A stretch of DNA of 7,553 nt from Spirochaetales bacterium. GTDB lineage: Bacteria > Spirochaetota > Spirochaetia > Sphaerochaetales > Sphaerochaetaceae. Under the pieces are notes generated by a model. That model made no database searches, was not told the origin of the DNA, and saw nothing but the letters and a program-made list of their open reading frames with translations. Numbering within the stretch: position 1 is the stretch's first letter; each line of letters opens with the position of its first letter. Below, piece after piece: positions 1 through 6,418 of this stretch. Made by a program: the position numbers and the translations under genes. The stretch covers positions 1 to 7,553 of the forward strand of contig JAFVFA010000150.1 in NCBI GenBank assembly GCA_017475725.1, given 5' to 3'.

Positions 1-547
1 TCCTGAATTCGGACTTCCCCAGAAGACTTGAGGCATTCTCCTCATTGTCGGACATCGTTGAGAGTGAAGATGTTATCAGGGAGAAGGCTACAGGGAAGTT
101 TAGATACACATGTGCCAGTATTATGGCCTTGAATGAGTAGAGGACCTTGATGGACCATCTTCCTCCGCTTATTGCCCTTAGGGCCGCATTCACCATGCCG
201 TTGTTCCCGTAGTATATCACGAAGCCAAGAACGGCAAGGATGGCCGGCATCGCAAAGGCGGCGTCGCTCATTGTGAGTATGGCTTTCCTTCCGGGGAATG
301 TGTATCTGGAGAAGAAGACGGCGAAGGGTATGGCAAGGACAACCGATACCAATGCACTCAGGGTGCTCTCCAGGACTGTGAAGCCCAGAAGCCTGTACGT
401 GTACGGATCGGTGAAGGTCCTGGCCAGCTCCTCGCCGTTTGCAAATGCGCGGATGAACACCGCGCCTATGGGCAGCAGGAAGATGACGATGGTGACAAGT
501 ACCGCCGGCAGGGACTGTCTCAGATAGTAAGCATCACTTCTTTTCAT
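1..547 (-). CDS. thiP: Thiamine ABC transporter permease ThiP, N-terminal part (cut by left edge)
   Basis: Inner-membrane permease that would carry thiamine (or its phosphates) delivered by the periplasmic protein encoded just upstream. My reading of the minus strand gives 182 residues open to the window edge, starting MKRSDAYYLRQSLPAV. Hydrophobic segments lie near residues 13-34, 54-79, 96-113 and 138-161. The stretch around residues 140-152 (KAIILAHVYLNFP) resembles the conserved segment of enterobacterial ThiP, and residues 168-178 (NEENASSLLGK) sit where the EAA loop that contacts the ATPase begins. The gene starts 18 bp after the thiB stop; the purine-rich GAAGGAAG directly before the ATG can serve as ribosome binding site. 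ThiP proteins usually have two permease halves and over 500 residues, so most of the gene, and probably the ATPase gene thiQ, lie outside. Family is clear; the thiamine assignment rests on thiB and the riboswitch. Confidence 0.88.
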   Translation of the reverse strand, partial: MKRSDAYYLRQSLPAVLVTIVIFLLPIGAVFIRAFANGEELARTFTDPYTYRLLGFTVLESTLSALVSVVLAIPFAVFFSRYTFPGRKAILTMSDAAFAMPAILAVLGFVIYYGNNGMVNAALRAISGGRWSIKVLYSFKAIILAHVYLNFPVAFSLITSSLSTMSDNEENASSLLGKSEFR

Positions 548-565
548 CTTCCTTCACTCTGCAGC

Positions 566-1570
566 TCATTTCATTATGATGTCTGTCCACTCCTGGACAA
601 GGGCTGCTGCCTCCTCATCCGTGTTCATGTAGATAGTCTCCGGAACAGGCGCGTAGTCATATGCTTCAGGGAGCTCCACGTCTGTGTTGACGGGATACAT
701 TGAGTTCGCGTTTGCAAGCTCAACCTGGGCCACAGTGAGAAGGAAGTCAATGAAGGCCTCCGCCTCAGCTCTGTGCTTTGTCCCCTTGACGATTCCGGCA
801 GCCTCTATTGTGGCCTCATGTCCTTCTGAGAAAAGGAGTGCCTGGTATCTTGTGGTATCCTCCCACATCACATGGTAGACGGGGCTTGTCGTGTAGCTGA
901 TCACAATCGGAGCCTCACCCTCCGTGAAGAGTCCGTAGGCCGATGACCAACCGGATGCGGTTGTAAGGGCGTTCTTCGTCATGGTCCTCCACCAGTCCTT
1001 CCATCCATCACCGAGGACATTGGCGGTCCACATGAGAAGACCTGTTCCGACTGAGCTGGTCCTTGGGTCAATGAGGATCACCTTGCCCTTGTACTCGTCC
1101 TTTGTGAGGTCCTGAAGACTTGTCGGCAGGTTGATGCCAGCCTCGGTGTCGTACACGAAGGCGAATGTCCCGTAGTCGAACGGAATCAGTCTGTGGCTGT
1201 CGTCGAACACAAGGTCCTCGGGGATTGTGCTGATGTACTTGCTGTCATACGGCTCAAGAAGGTCGTAGGCCTTGCTTGCCACGTCATCGGTCACACCAAG
1301 GATGACATCGCAGGATGTGTTCGCACCCTCAAGTCTCACTTTGCTGATAACCTCGACGGCTGCGCCCGCGGCTACAAGGTTCACCTTTATGCCTGTGGCT
1401 TCCTCGAATGCAGGGATCACAGCCCCTGCTGCTCCCCAGTCTCCGCAGAATGTGTCATATGCGTAGACGGTGAGTGTTCTCTGGTCATCGGACCTCTCCG
1501 TGACCGACTGGGCTGAAATGCAGAGTATGGCGATTGCCATGACTGCAATGACAGATAATACCTTTTTCAT
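566..1570 (-). CDS. thiB: Thiamine-binding periplasmic protein ThiB (TbpA)
   Basis: Extracytoplasmic binding protein of a thiamine/TPP ABC importer, 334 residues, close to the family length. Residues 1-20 form a signal peptide with a KK start, a hydrophobic core and a likely signal-peptidase I site after CISA. Mature-protein landmarks of the ThiB family follow: YAYDTF at 36-41, DPRTSSVGTGLL at 158-169, GWSSAYGLFTEGE at about 197-209, SYTTSPVYH at 215-223 (the family's ligand-site segment), FSEGH at 237-241 and MYPV at 281-284. The start is fixed by GGAGG at 1577-1581, six bases before the ATG. It is the first gene after a TPP riboswitch and is followed by thiP. The organism therefore appears to import thiamine and shut uptake down when TPP is plentiful. 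A cysteine at residue 17 does not sit in a good lipobox, so I favour a soluble protein over a lipoprotein. Confidence 0.93.
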   Translation of the reverse strand: MKKVLSVIAVMAIAILCISAQSVTERSDDQRTLTVYAYDTFCGDWGAAGAVIPAFEEATGIKVNLVAAGAAVEVISKVRLEGANTSCDVILGVTDDVASKAYDLLEPYDSKYISTIPEDLVFDDSHRLIPFDYGTFAFVYDTEAGINLPTSLQDLTKDEYKGKVILIDPRTSSVGTGLLMWTANVLGDGWKDWWRTMTKNALTTASGWSSAYGLFTEGEAPIVISYTTSPVYHVMWEDTTRYQALLFSEGHEATIEAAGIVKGTKHRAEAEAFIDFLLTVAQVELANANSMYPVNTDVELPEAYDYAPVPETIYMNTDEEAAALVQEWTDIIMK

Positions 1571-1576
1571 GAAAGG

Positions 1577-1581
1577 CCTCC
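1577..1581 (-). promoter_or_regulatory. Ribosome binding site of thiB
   Basis: GGAGG on the minus strand, six bases before the thiB ATG. It lies about 40 bases beyond the 3' end of the TPP aptamer and is the natural target if the riboswitch works on translation. Confidence 0.8.
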
Positions 1582-1621
1582 ATAAAAAATGATTTCTGTC
1601 CTGGGAAAAGATGTTGAATAT

Positions 1622-1700
1622 AAGGTCGTTCCTACGCCGGCATTACCCGGATCAGGTTCGAGGGTATGTTCTCAGGTCTTTCGACCACCCCTGGACTCCT
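1622..1700 (-). ncRNA. TPP riboswitch (THI element) controlling thiBP
   Basis: Reading the minus strand, the conserved TPP aptamer core is present in order. GGGGT (P2 5' side) is followed by a short P3 hairpin GGTC-GAAA-GACC, the invariant TGAGA (1670-1674), ATACCC (P2 3' side), CCTGAT (1651-1656), then GGGTAATGCC and GGCGTAGGAA, which form P4/P5. An outer P1 can form between AGGAGTC (1694-1700) and GACCTT (1622-1627) with one bulged A. The layout matches the E. coli thiM aptamer, but P3 is minimal. The aptamer ends 51 bases before the thiB ATG. I see no GC-rich hairpin followed by a T-run in the interval; a T6 run exists but without a stem. Control of translation is therefore more likely than transcription termination, but the switching structure is not resolved. 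Its 5' end coincides with the stop codon of the upstream regulator gene. Confidence 0.95.
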
Positions 1701-3061
1701 CATAGAATAGAACAGAAGAATGTTTTGTTCAAGAAGCAACCGAAGCCAGCCATCTCCTCCTCCGAGAGATGGGCGTATCCTATGATTATCCATCCGGTTC
1801 CGGTGCCCTTCAGCCTGAATCCATCCTTTGCCGCCCTTTCCACAAGCTCCTGCTCCGGCAACGGGAAGCGGGCTATGAAATGCAGCCCGGCCTCCTCGCC
1901 CCTGACCATGGTTCCGGGGGCGTTCTCCTGTATTATCCCCAGCATCCTGTTCCGCTTTGCCTTGTACTGCCTTCTCATCCTGTTTATGTGGCGTTCGTAG
2001 TACCCTCCGTCCATGAAGAGCGAGATGACCTTCTGGTCTATCCTTGAGACGGGGCATGGATATTTCCCGTATCTCTCCTCGTACCTCTCCAGCAGCGGCT
2101 TGGGCAGAATCATGTAGCTCAGTCTGAGAGACGGGGTGAGGGTCCTTGAGAATGTCCCCAGATATATGACATGGCCTTCCGTGTCCATGCTGCTGATGGA
2201 TCTTATCGGGTGCCCGTTGTATCTGAACTCGGAGTCATAGTCATCCTCAACTATATACCTCTCCTCTGAGTCTGCCACCCAGTTCAGGAATGCCGCTCTC
2301 CTGGGGGCGGTCATGGTTGTGCCAAGGGGGAACTGATGGGAAGGTGATATGTGGAGTATTGCAGTCCTCCCTTCGATACTGCCGTCCAAGGACCTTACAG
2401 CGTTGATAGAGGCACCTTCATCATCAACCGGGATGTCGAGGATCTCGCAACCGGAATCCATCAGCATGTCCCTTGTGTTGCTGAAGCCCGGGTTCTCCAT
2501 CAGAAACGCCGGCCTCTCGCTGAACAGGGAGGAGAGTATCTGCAGAAGGTAGGATGTCCCGCTTCCCACCACAACCTGCGATGCCTCGCACTCTATGCTC
2601 TTATGGTTGAACACGTAGGATGCTATTGACTGTCTCAGATCCCACTCTCCAAGGAAGGGTCCAGGGTTCTCCAGGATGGAGATGTTCTCGCCGCTCAGGC
2701 ACTGCCTGTACAGCCTCTTGAGTGTGCTGTACGGAAAGAGGGAACCGTCAATCAGATTGGCGGACAGGTCCGTAGTTCCTGCCTGGGATGTGTCAGGCTG
2801 ACTCCCGGGCCTTGTGTCCGCAGACATCTTTGCAGGAAGCGGGGTCTCGAAGTCCGCGACATAGTAGCCGCTCTTCTCCCTTGCGACTATGTAGCCCTCG
2901 GAGACCAGAAGCGAATACGCCCCAAGCACCGTGTTGATGCTGACCCCATTGTCCTCGGCGCAGCGCCTCACAGAGGGCAGCTTGGCCCCTGCGTTCAGAT
3001 TGCCCTTGCGTATCTCCTCTATGATGTGCAGGTAAAGGTTTTCGTACAGCTTGTCTCGCAT
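1700..3061 (-). CDS. MocR/PdxR-type transcriptional regulator (GntR HTH plus aminotransferase-fold domain) with Arg in place of the PLP lysine
   Basis: Predicted cytoplasmic regulator, 453 residues from the chosen start. Residues 1-70 form a GntR-type winged helix (KLPSVRRCAEDNGVSINTV, then LLVSEGYIVAREKSGYYV). After a linker comes a class I aminotransferase fold with VGSGTSYLLQ, MENPGF, SHQFPLGTTM (about 241-250) and EDDYDSEFR (about 272-280). The Schiff-base motif, normally GTFSK, reads GTFSR: Arg306, codon AGG at 2144-2146. Known MocR proteins (GabR, PdxR) sense PLP or its adducts. Divergent to a B6 kinase, this one most likely controls B6 salvage, perhaps as a PdxR relative. An in-frame ATG at 3091 would add ten residues. 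I prefer 3061 because a consensus -10 box lies between the two ATGs and the domain starts naturally at MRDKLYENLY. No Shine-Dalgarno sequence precedes either start. The stop codon touches the TPP aptamer of the next operon. Confidence 0.88.
   Translation of the reverse strand: MRDKLYENLYLHIIEEIRKGNLNAGAKLPSVRRCAEDNGVSINTVLGAYSLLVSEGYIVAREKSGYYVADFETPLPAKMSADTRPGSQPDTSQAGTTDLSANLIDGSLFPYSTLKRLYRQCLSGENISILENPGPFLGEWDLRQSIASYVFNHKSIECEASQVVVGSGTSYLLQILSSLFSERPAFLMENPGFSNTRDMLMDSGCEILDIPVDDEGASINAVRSLDGSIEGRTAILHISPSHQFPLGTTMTAPRRAAFLNWVADSEERYIVEDDYDSEFRYNGHPIRSISSMDTEGHVIYLGTFSRTLTPSLRLSYMILPKPLLERYEERYGKYPCPVSRIDQKVISLFMDGGYYERHINRMRRQYKAKRNRMLGIIQENAPGTMVRGEEAGLHFIARFPLPEQELVERAAKDGFRLKGTGTGWIIIGYAHLSEEEMAGFGCFLNKTFFCSIL
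1704..1732 (-). promoter_or_regulatory. Candidate sigma-70 promoter for the riboswitch-thiBP transcript
   Basis: On the minus strand, TTGAAC (1727-1732) and TATTCT (1704-1709) are separated by 17 bp; each matches four of six consensus bases. The predicted start of transcription near 1697 falls at the 5' edge of the TPP aptamer, where it should. The whole promoter lies within the last codons of the MocR-type regulator. The boxes are weak individually; the placement is the main support. The alternative is readthrough from the regulator gene. Confidence 0.5.
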
Positions 3062-3067
3062 GGCCTG

Positions 3068-3096
3068 AGTATAGCACAAATCTGTATCCATAAAAA
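3068..3096 (-). promoter_or_regulatory. Promoter of the MocR-type regulator, probably leaderless
   Basis: The minus strand shows an extended -10 box, TGC-TATACT (3076-3068), one base off consensus in TATACT. A poor -35 (TTTTTA, 3091-3096) lies 17 bp upstream. Initiation about seven bases after the -10 box falls on position 3061, the A of the preferred start codon, so the mRNA would have little or no leader. The -35 and spacer are covered by one arm of the inverted repeat, which suggests autoregulation. Confidence 0.6.
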
Positions 3097-3130
3097 TACC
3101 ATGAACTGTAGCTTTAAATGAATACAGATT
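3079..3130. promoter_or_regulatory. Putative operator: 18-bp inverted repeat between the regulator and the B6 kinase
   Basis: Arms at 3079-3096 and 3113-3130 match at 15 of 18 positions. The outer nine bases, AATCTGTAT and ATACAGATT, match perfectly, and the inner part has the form CATxxAAA/TTTxxATG. The arm centres are 34 bp apart, about three helical turns. Each arm spans the -35 box and spacer of the promoter on its side, so a bound protein could control both genes at once. The obvious candidate is the MocR-type regulator encoded alongside. A third CTGTA at 3106-3110 repeats the arm motif in direct orientation. No binding evidence is available. Confidence 0.6.
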
Positions 3131-3141
3131 GGGCTTAGATT
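3113..3141 (+). promoter_or_regulatory. Promoter of the pyridoxal kinase gene, probably leaderless
   Basis: TTTAAA (3113-3118) and TAGATT (3136-3141) are 17 bp apart, each with four of six consensus bases. Initiation about seven bases further on falls on the ATG at 3148. The gene has no Shine-Dalgarno sequence (the bases before ATG are TTTGGGCC), consistent with a leaderless mRNA. The boxes mirror those of the divergent regulator at the same distance from the symmetry centre. They are moderate matches only. Confidence 0.45.
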
Positions 3142-3147
3142 TGGGCC

Positions 3148-4026
3148 ATGAAGAGAATTGTCACAGTCCAGGATATATCATGCGTAGGAAAGTGCTCCCT
3201 TACAGTTGCACTTCCGATCATTTCTGCAATGGGGGTTGAGACGGCGATTGTTCCTACGGCCGTCCTTTCGACTCATACAATGTTCAAAGGGTTCACCTTC
3301 AGGGACCTCACGTCGGACATCCAGCCTATCATGGACCATTGGAGGAATGAGGGCTTCAGGTTCGATGCCATCTACACCGGCTATCTGGGGTCATTCGAGC
3401 AGCTTGACCTTGTGGGAAAGCTGATCAGGGACTTCAAAGGTCCTGAGACAAAGGTCGTGATAGACCCGTGCATGGCTGACAACGGAAAGCTCTACCCGGG
3501 TTTCACCCAGGAGTTCGCATTCGCAATGGCCAAGCTCTGCTCAAAGGCTGACATAATTGTGCCCAACCTGACGGAGGCAAGCTTCATGCTGGGCATCCCG
3601 TATGTCGGTTCAGGCTATGACGAGGATTACATCGTTGACCTGCTGAAGAGGCTTGCAAAGCTTGGGGCGAAGGAGGTCGTACTCAAGGGAATCCAGTTCG
3701 ACAAGAACCAGAAAACTCTGATCGGAGTCAGGAACAAGATAGGTATAGCTTCTTACAATTCCGAAACCGGAAGGATTTCGTGGTACTTCCACAGAAAGAT
3801 GAGCACAAGCTTCCATGGAACGGGAGACATCTTCGCAAGCGTCCTGACCGGTGCCCTCGTCAGGGGACTGTCACTTGAGAAGTCATATGCGCTTGCCGGT
3901 GACTACGTGGTAAAGTGCATTGAGAAGACGCTCAGCCACAAGGACCACAACACCTACGGAGTGGACTTTGAGGCCGCTGTACCATATCTTGTCAGAAGGC
4001 TGGGCAGGGAGAGTCAGCTGATATAG
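3148..4026 (+). CDS. Pyridoxal/pyridoxamine kinase (PdxK/PdxY family)
   Basis: ATP-dependent B6-vitamer kinase of the ribokinase fold, expected to phosphorylate pyridoxal, pyridoxine or pyridoxamine in the cytoplasm for PLP salvage. It has 292 residues, near the family norm. The N-terminus MKRIVTVQDISCVGKCSLTV is typical of the family in anaerobes and fixes the start. Other landmarks: VLSTHT at 39-44, TGYLGS at 77-82, VIDPCMADNGKLY at 104-116 (usually DPVMGDxGxLY), NLTEA at 140-144 and the anion-hole/catalytic GTGD at 224-227 with Asp227 as presumed base. It faces a MocR-type regulator across a 56-86 bp shared promoter, the usual arrangement for PdxR-controlled B6 genes. It converges on proB, overlapping by 13 bp. 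Some family members also phosphorylate hydroxymethylpyrimidine, a thiamine precursor; the nearby thiamine operon makes that possible but does not show it. Confidence 0.9.
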   Translation: MKRIVTVQDISCVGKCSLTVALPIISAMGVETAIVPTAVLSTHTMFKGFTFRDLTSDIQPIMDHWRNEGFRFDAIYTGYLGSFEQLDLVGKLIRDFKGPETKVVIDPCMADNGKLYPGFTQEFAFAMAKLCSKADIIVPNLTEASFMLGIPYVGSGYDEDYIVDLLKRLAKLGAKEVVLKGIQFDKNQKTLIGVRNKIGIASYNSETGRISWYFHRKMSTSFHGTGDIFASVLTGALVRGLSLEKSYALAGDYVVKCIEKTLSHKDHNTYGVDFEAAVPYLVRRLGRESQLI

Positions 4027-5126
4027 ACGGAATCTTCAGGTCTGAAGACAACCTTGGGGACATCGCCGAGCATCTTGGTGATGTCCCTTGTCGTATGGCC
4101 CATTGCCCTCAGGAGGTCTGACGAGTTGAAACCGGTGACGGCCTTCATGATGACCTGGTCATCCATTGTCCTGACCTCTATGACATCGCCCACATTGAAC
4201 ACGCCCTGCACGTTTCTGATCCCGGAGGGCAGAAGGGACTTGTGACCTATTGTCAGTGCGTCCGCAGCTCCCTGGTCCACTGTGACGGAACCTGAAGCTG
4301 AGGTGTTGAGTATCCATCTCTGCCTCTGGGCCAGTCTTGTCTCAGGCAGGATATATGTCCCTATGGCCTCACCGCTGAGGGCCCTTACAAGTGAGTCCTT
4401 CTCATAGCCTGAGAGAATCAGGGTTCCGCAACCGCCTTTCTGGGCTATCTGGGCCGCAAGCAGCTTGGTCCTCATGCCTCCGGTGGAGAATGTGCTTCCG
4501 GCACCCTTTGCATAGTTAAAGACCTCAGGTGTTATCTCGCTTATCTCCGGCAGAAGCTCGGCATTCGGATCTGTCTTCGGATTGCCGGTGTAGACGCCGT
4601 CTATGTCTGTCATGAGAACAAGCAGATCCGCATCTATCTTTGACGCCACGTAGGCGGACATCCTGTCGTTGTCCCCGAACACATTGTTGATCTCGGATGT
4701 GGAGACCACATCGTTCTCGTTGAAGATCGGGACGACCCCAAGCTGGAGCAACGTCGTCACGGCGGCCCGCATGTTCACATAACCCGTCCTGTTGTTCAGA
4801 ACGTTCCTTGTGATCAGCACCTGGCCGCAGAGAAGGCCGTGCTTTGCGAAGGCCTCCTGGTAGGCTGTCATCAGCAGTGGGTTCCCTATAGCCGCACAGG
4901 CCTGTCTCAACGGGATGTGCTTGACGGGGTTGTCGTGCCTGAGGGCCTTGGCCCCCATTCCTATTGCGCCTGAAGAGACAAGCAGCACCTGGTAACCGAG
5001 ACCCCTGAGCCTTGATACCTGATCCGCGATGTCCTGTATCCGCTCCTTGTTGACTCCGTTCGCGGAAGAGAGGAGGTTTGTGCCGACTTTGACCACTATG
5101 GTCCTGATTCTGCCAAGGTCTCTCAT
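4014..5126 (-). CDS. proB: Glutamate 5-kinase ProB with PUA domain
   Basis: Phosphorylates the gamma-carboxyl of glutamate, the first and usually feedback-inhibited step of proline synthesis. It has 370 residues, the usual length of the kinase-plus-PUA form. The amino-acid kinase domain (about 1-255) shows VVKVGTNLL at 11-19 with Lys13, SSGAIGMG at 51-58, NENDVV at 136-141, GDND at 151-154, TDIDGVYTGNP at 173-183 and TGGMRTKLLAA at 215-225. The PUA domain (about 278-353) includes GSVTVDQGAADAL and GDVIEVR. Its ATG overlaps the proA stop in an ATGA arrangement. AAGGAG at 5135-5140, eight bases before the start and inside proA, is the ribosome binding site, so translation is probably coupled. 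It is the last gene of the proline operon, and its 3' end overlaps the convergent B6 kinase gene by 13 bp. Confidence 0.96.
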   Translation of the reverse strand: MRDLGRIRTIVVKVGTNLLSSANGVNKERIQDIADQVSRLRGLGYQVLLVSSGAIGMGAKALRHDNPVKHIPLRQACAAIGNPLLMTAYQEAFAKHGLLCGQVLITRNVLNNRTGYVNMRAAVTTLLQLGVVPIFNENDVVSTSEINNVFGDNDRMSAYVASKIDADLLVLMTDIDGVYTGNPKTDPNAELLPEISEITPEVFNYAKGAGSTFSTGGMRTKLLAAQIAQKGGCGTLILSGYEKDSLVRALSGEAIGTYILPETRLAQRQRWILNTSASGSVTVDQGAADALTIGHKSLLPSGIRNVQGVFNVGDVIEVRTMDDQVIMKAVTGFNSSDLLRAMGHTTRDITKMLGDVPKVVFRPEDSVYIS

Positions 5127-6418
5127 ATCTGAAGCTCCTTGTGGTGGAATGGCTTCCCGTTGGCACCTGAGTATTCTGCTACGGTCTCACCGTTTCCAGT
5201 CAGTATCCACTTTGTGGTCATCAGCCCATCCAGACCCACAGGGCCTCTGGCGTGGAGCTTGGAGGTGGCAATCCCGACCTCTGCTCCAAGACCGAACCTG
5301 AAGCCGTCGGCAAATCTGGTTGAACAGTTCACAAAGACGTCCGCACTATCGACCTTTGATACAAAATAATCGGCATTATTCTTGTTCTGGGTCATTATTG
5401 CATCTGTGTGGTGGGACCCATGGCTCTGTATATGCTCCACGGCCTCCTGTACGGAGGCAACCGTTCTGACCGCACACTCAAGGGCAAGGTACTCTGTATG
5501 GAAGTCCTGCTCGGTCGCCTCAACGGCATGTGGCATCAGAGGCAGTATTGCCTTTTCCGCATGGATCATTACGTTCCTGTCGGACAGGGCCCTGTCAAGC
5601 ATAGGCAAAAACGTCTCTGCAATCTTCTCATGGACCAGGAAGGTCTCTGTGGCATTGCAGGCTGCCGGATACTGGATCTTGGCGTCGACACAGGCCGGAA
5701 GGATCTTCTCAAGGTCTGCATATTCATCCACATAGGTTGTGCAGAGACCATCGGCATGCCCTATCACCGGGATGCGGGTGTTGTCCATGACATATCTGAC
5801 GAAGGCGTTGGATCCTCTTGGAATCAGAAGGTCCACATAGCCTTCGGCCTTGAGCAGCGCATCCACATCCTCGTGGCTCTCTATCCCAAGGATCCAGTCC
5901 TTCCCGAAAGAAAAACCGGATGTTGCCTTCTGTATGACCTCCACAAGCTTCCTGTTCGTGTTGGCGGCCTCTCTTCCTCCCTTGAGGATTATGCCGTTCC
6001 CCGATCGCAGGGCAAGGGATGCTATCTGGACAAGTGCGTCCGGTCTGGCCTCGAAGATCATGCCTATCACACCTATGGGGAATGTCCTCTTCTCAAGTAT
6101 GAAACCAGGGTCGAGCTCACGTTTCTCACGTGTTCTTCCTATGGGGTCCTGAAGCTGGCAGAGCTCCTGAATCCCCTTTGTGACCGATGACAGCTTGTCC
6201 TCGGAGAAGGCCAGCCTATGCAGGACCGCATCGGGCGTCCCGTTGGCTTTGGCGGCTTCAAGGTCCTTGGCGTTCTCTGCGAATATCTCAGCCTTTGCAG
6301 ACATAATGGCATCTGCCATCCCCTTCAGCGCCAGCTTCCTCTCGTTATCCGAAGTTGCTGAGAGCAAAGATGCCGCAGAACGGACTTTAATGAAAGAATC
6401 TATCAGTTTGTTTGACAT
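5123..6418 (-). CDS. proA: Gamma-glutamyl phosphate reductase ProA
   Basis: NADPH-dependent aldehyde-dehydrogenase-fold enzyme that reduces glutamyl-5-phosphate, the labile ProB product, to glutamate semialdehyde, which cyclises to pyrroline-5-carboxylate. It has 431 residues, a normal length. Visible marks: GVIGMIFEARPDALVQ at 116-131, GNGIILKGGREA at 140-151, and the catalytic cysteine in YPAACNATET (Cys254). The C-terminal family signature spans about 363-403 and contains NCSTRFADGFRFGLGAEVG and KLHARGPVG. The start codon directly abuts the proC stop (TGAATG), with GAAGG a few bases upstream. The stop overlaps the proB start. This packing fits co-expression with ProB, with which ProA is thought to hand over its unstable substrate. 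Confidence 0.97.
   Translation of the reverse strand: MSNKLIDSFIKVRSAASLLSATSDNERKLALKGMADAIMSAKAEIFAENAKDLEAAKANGTPDAVLHRLAFSEDKLSSVTKGIQELCQLQDPIGRTREKRELDPGFILEKRTFPIGVIGMIFEARPDALVQIASLALRSGNGIILKGGREAANTNRKLVEVIQKATSGFSFGKDWILGIESHEDVDALLKAEGYVDLLIPRGSNAFVRYVMDNTRIPVIGHADGLCTTYVDEYADLEKILPACVDAKIQYPAACNATETFLVHEKIAETFLPMLDRALSDRNVMIHAEKAILPLMPHAVEATEQDFHTEYLALECAVRTVASVQEAVEHIQSHGSHHTDAIMTQNKNNADYFVSKVDSADVFVNCSTRFADGFRFGLGAEVGIATSKLHARGPVGLDGLMTTKWILTGNGETVAEYSGANGKPFHHKELQI

Noticed and set aside
1518..1526. Lipobox in ThiB (AILC around residue 17)
   Set aside because: Leucine at the position before the cysteine does not fit the lipobox, and a good signal peptidase I site (CISA) follows at once.
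1632..2057. Minus-strand open frame of 141 codons
   Set aside because: It is an out-of-frame shadow of the regulator's C-terminal domain running into the TPP aptamer.
3062..3091. Ten-residue N-terminal extension of the MocR-type regulator from an ATG at 3091
   Set aside because: The -10 box TATACT lies within this stretch and the DNA-binding domain begins naturally at the ATG at 3061; the extension has no ribosome binding site.
4033..4048. TCTTCAG/CTGAAGA palindrome as a terminator for the B6 kinase gene
   Set aside because: It has a two-base centre or a four-base loop with a weak stem, no T-run follows on either strand, and it lies within proB codons.
5408..6190. Open reading frame of 260 codons on the plus strand
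   Set aside because: It lies entirely antisense to proA, whose catalytic and signature motifs are intact; its translation shows no family features and no ribosome binding site.
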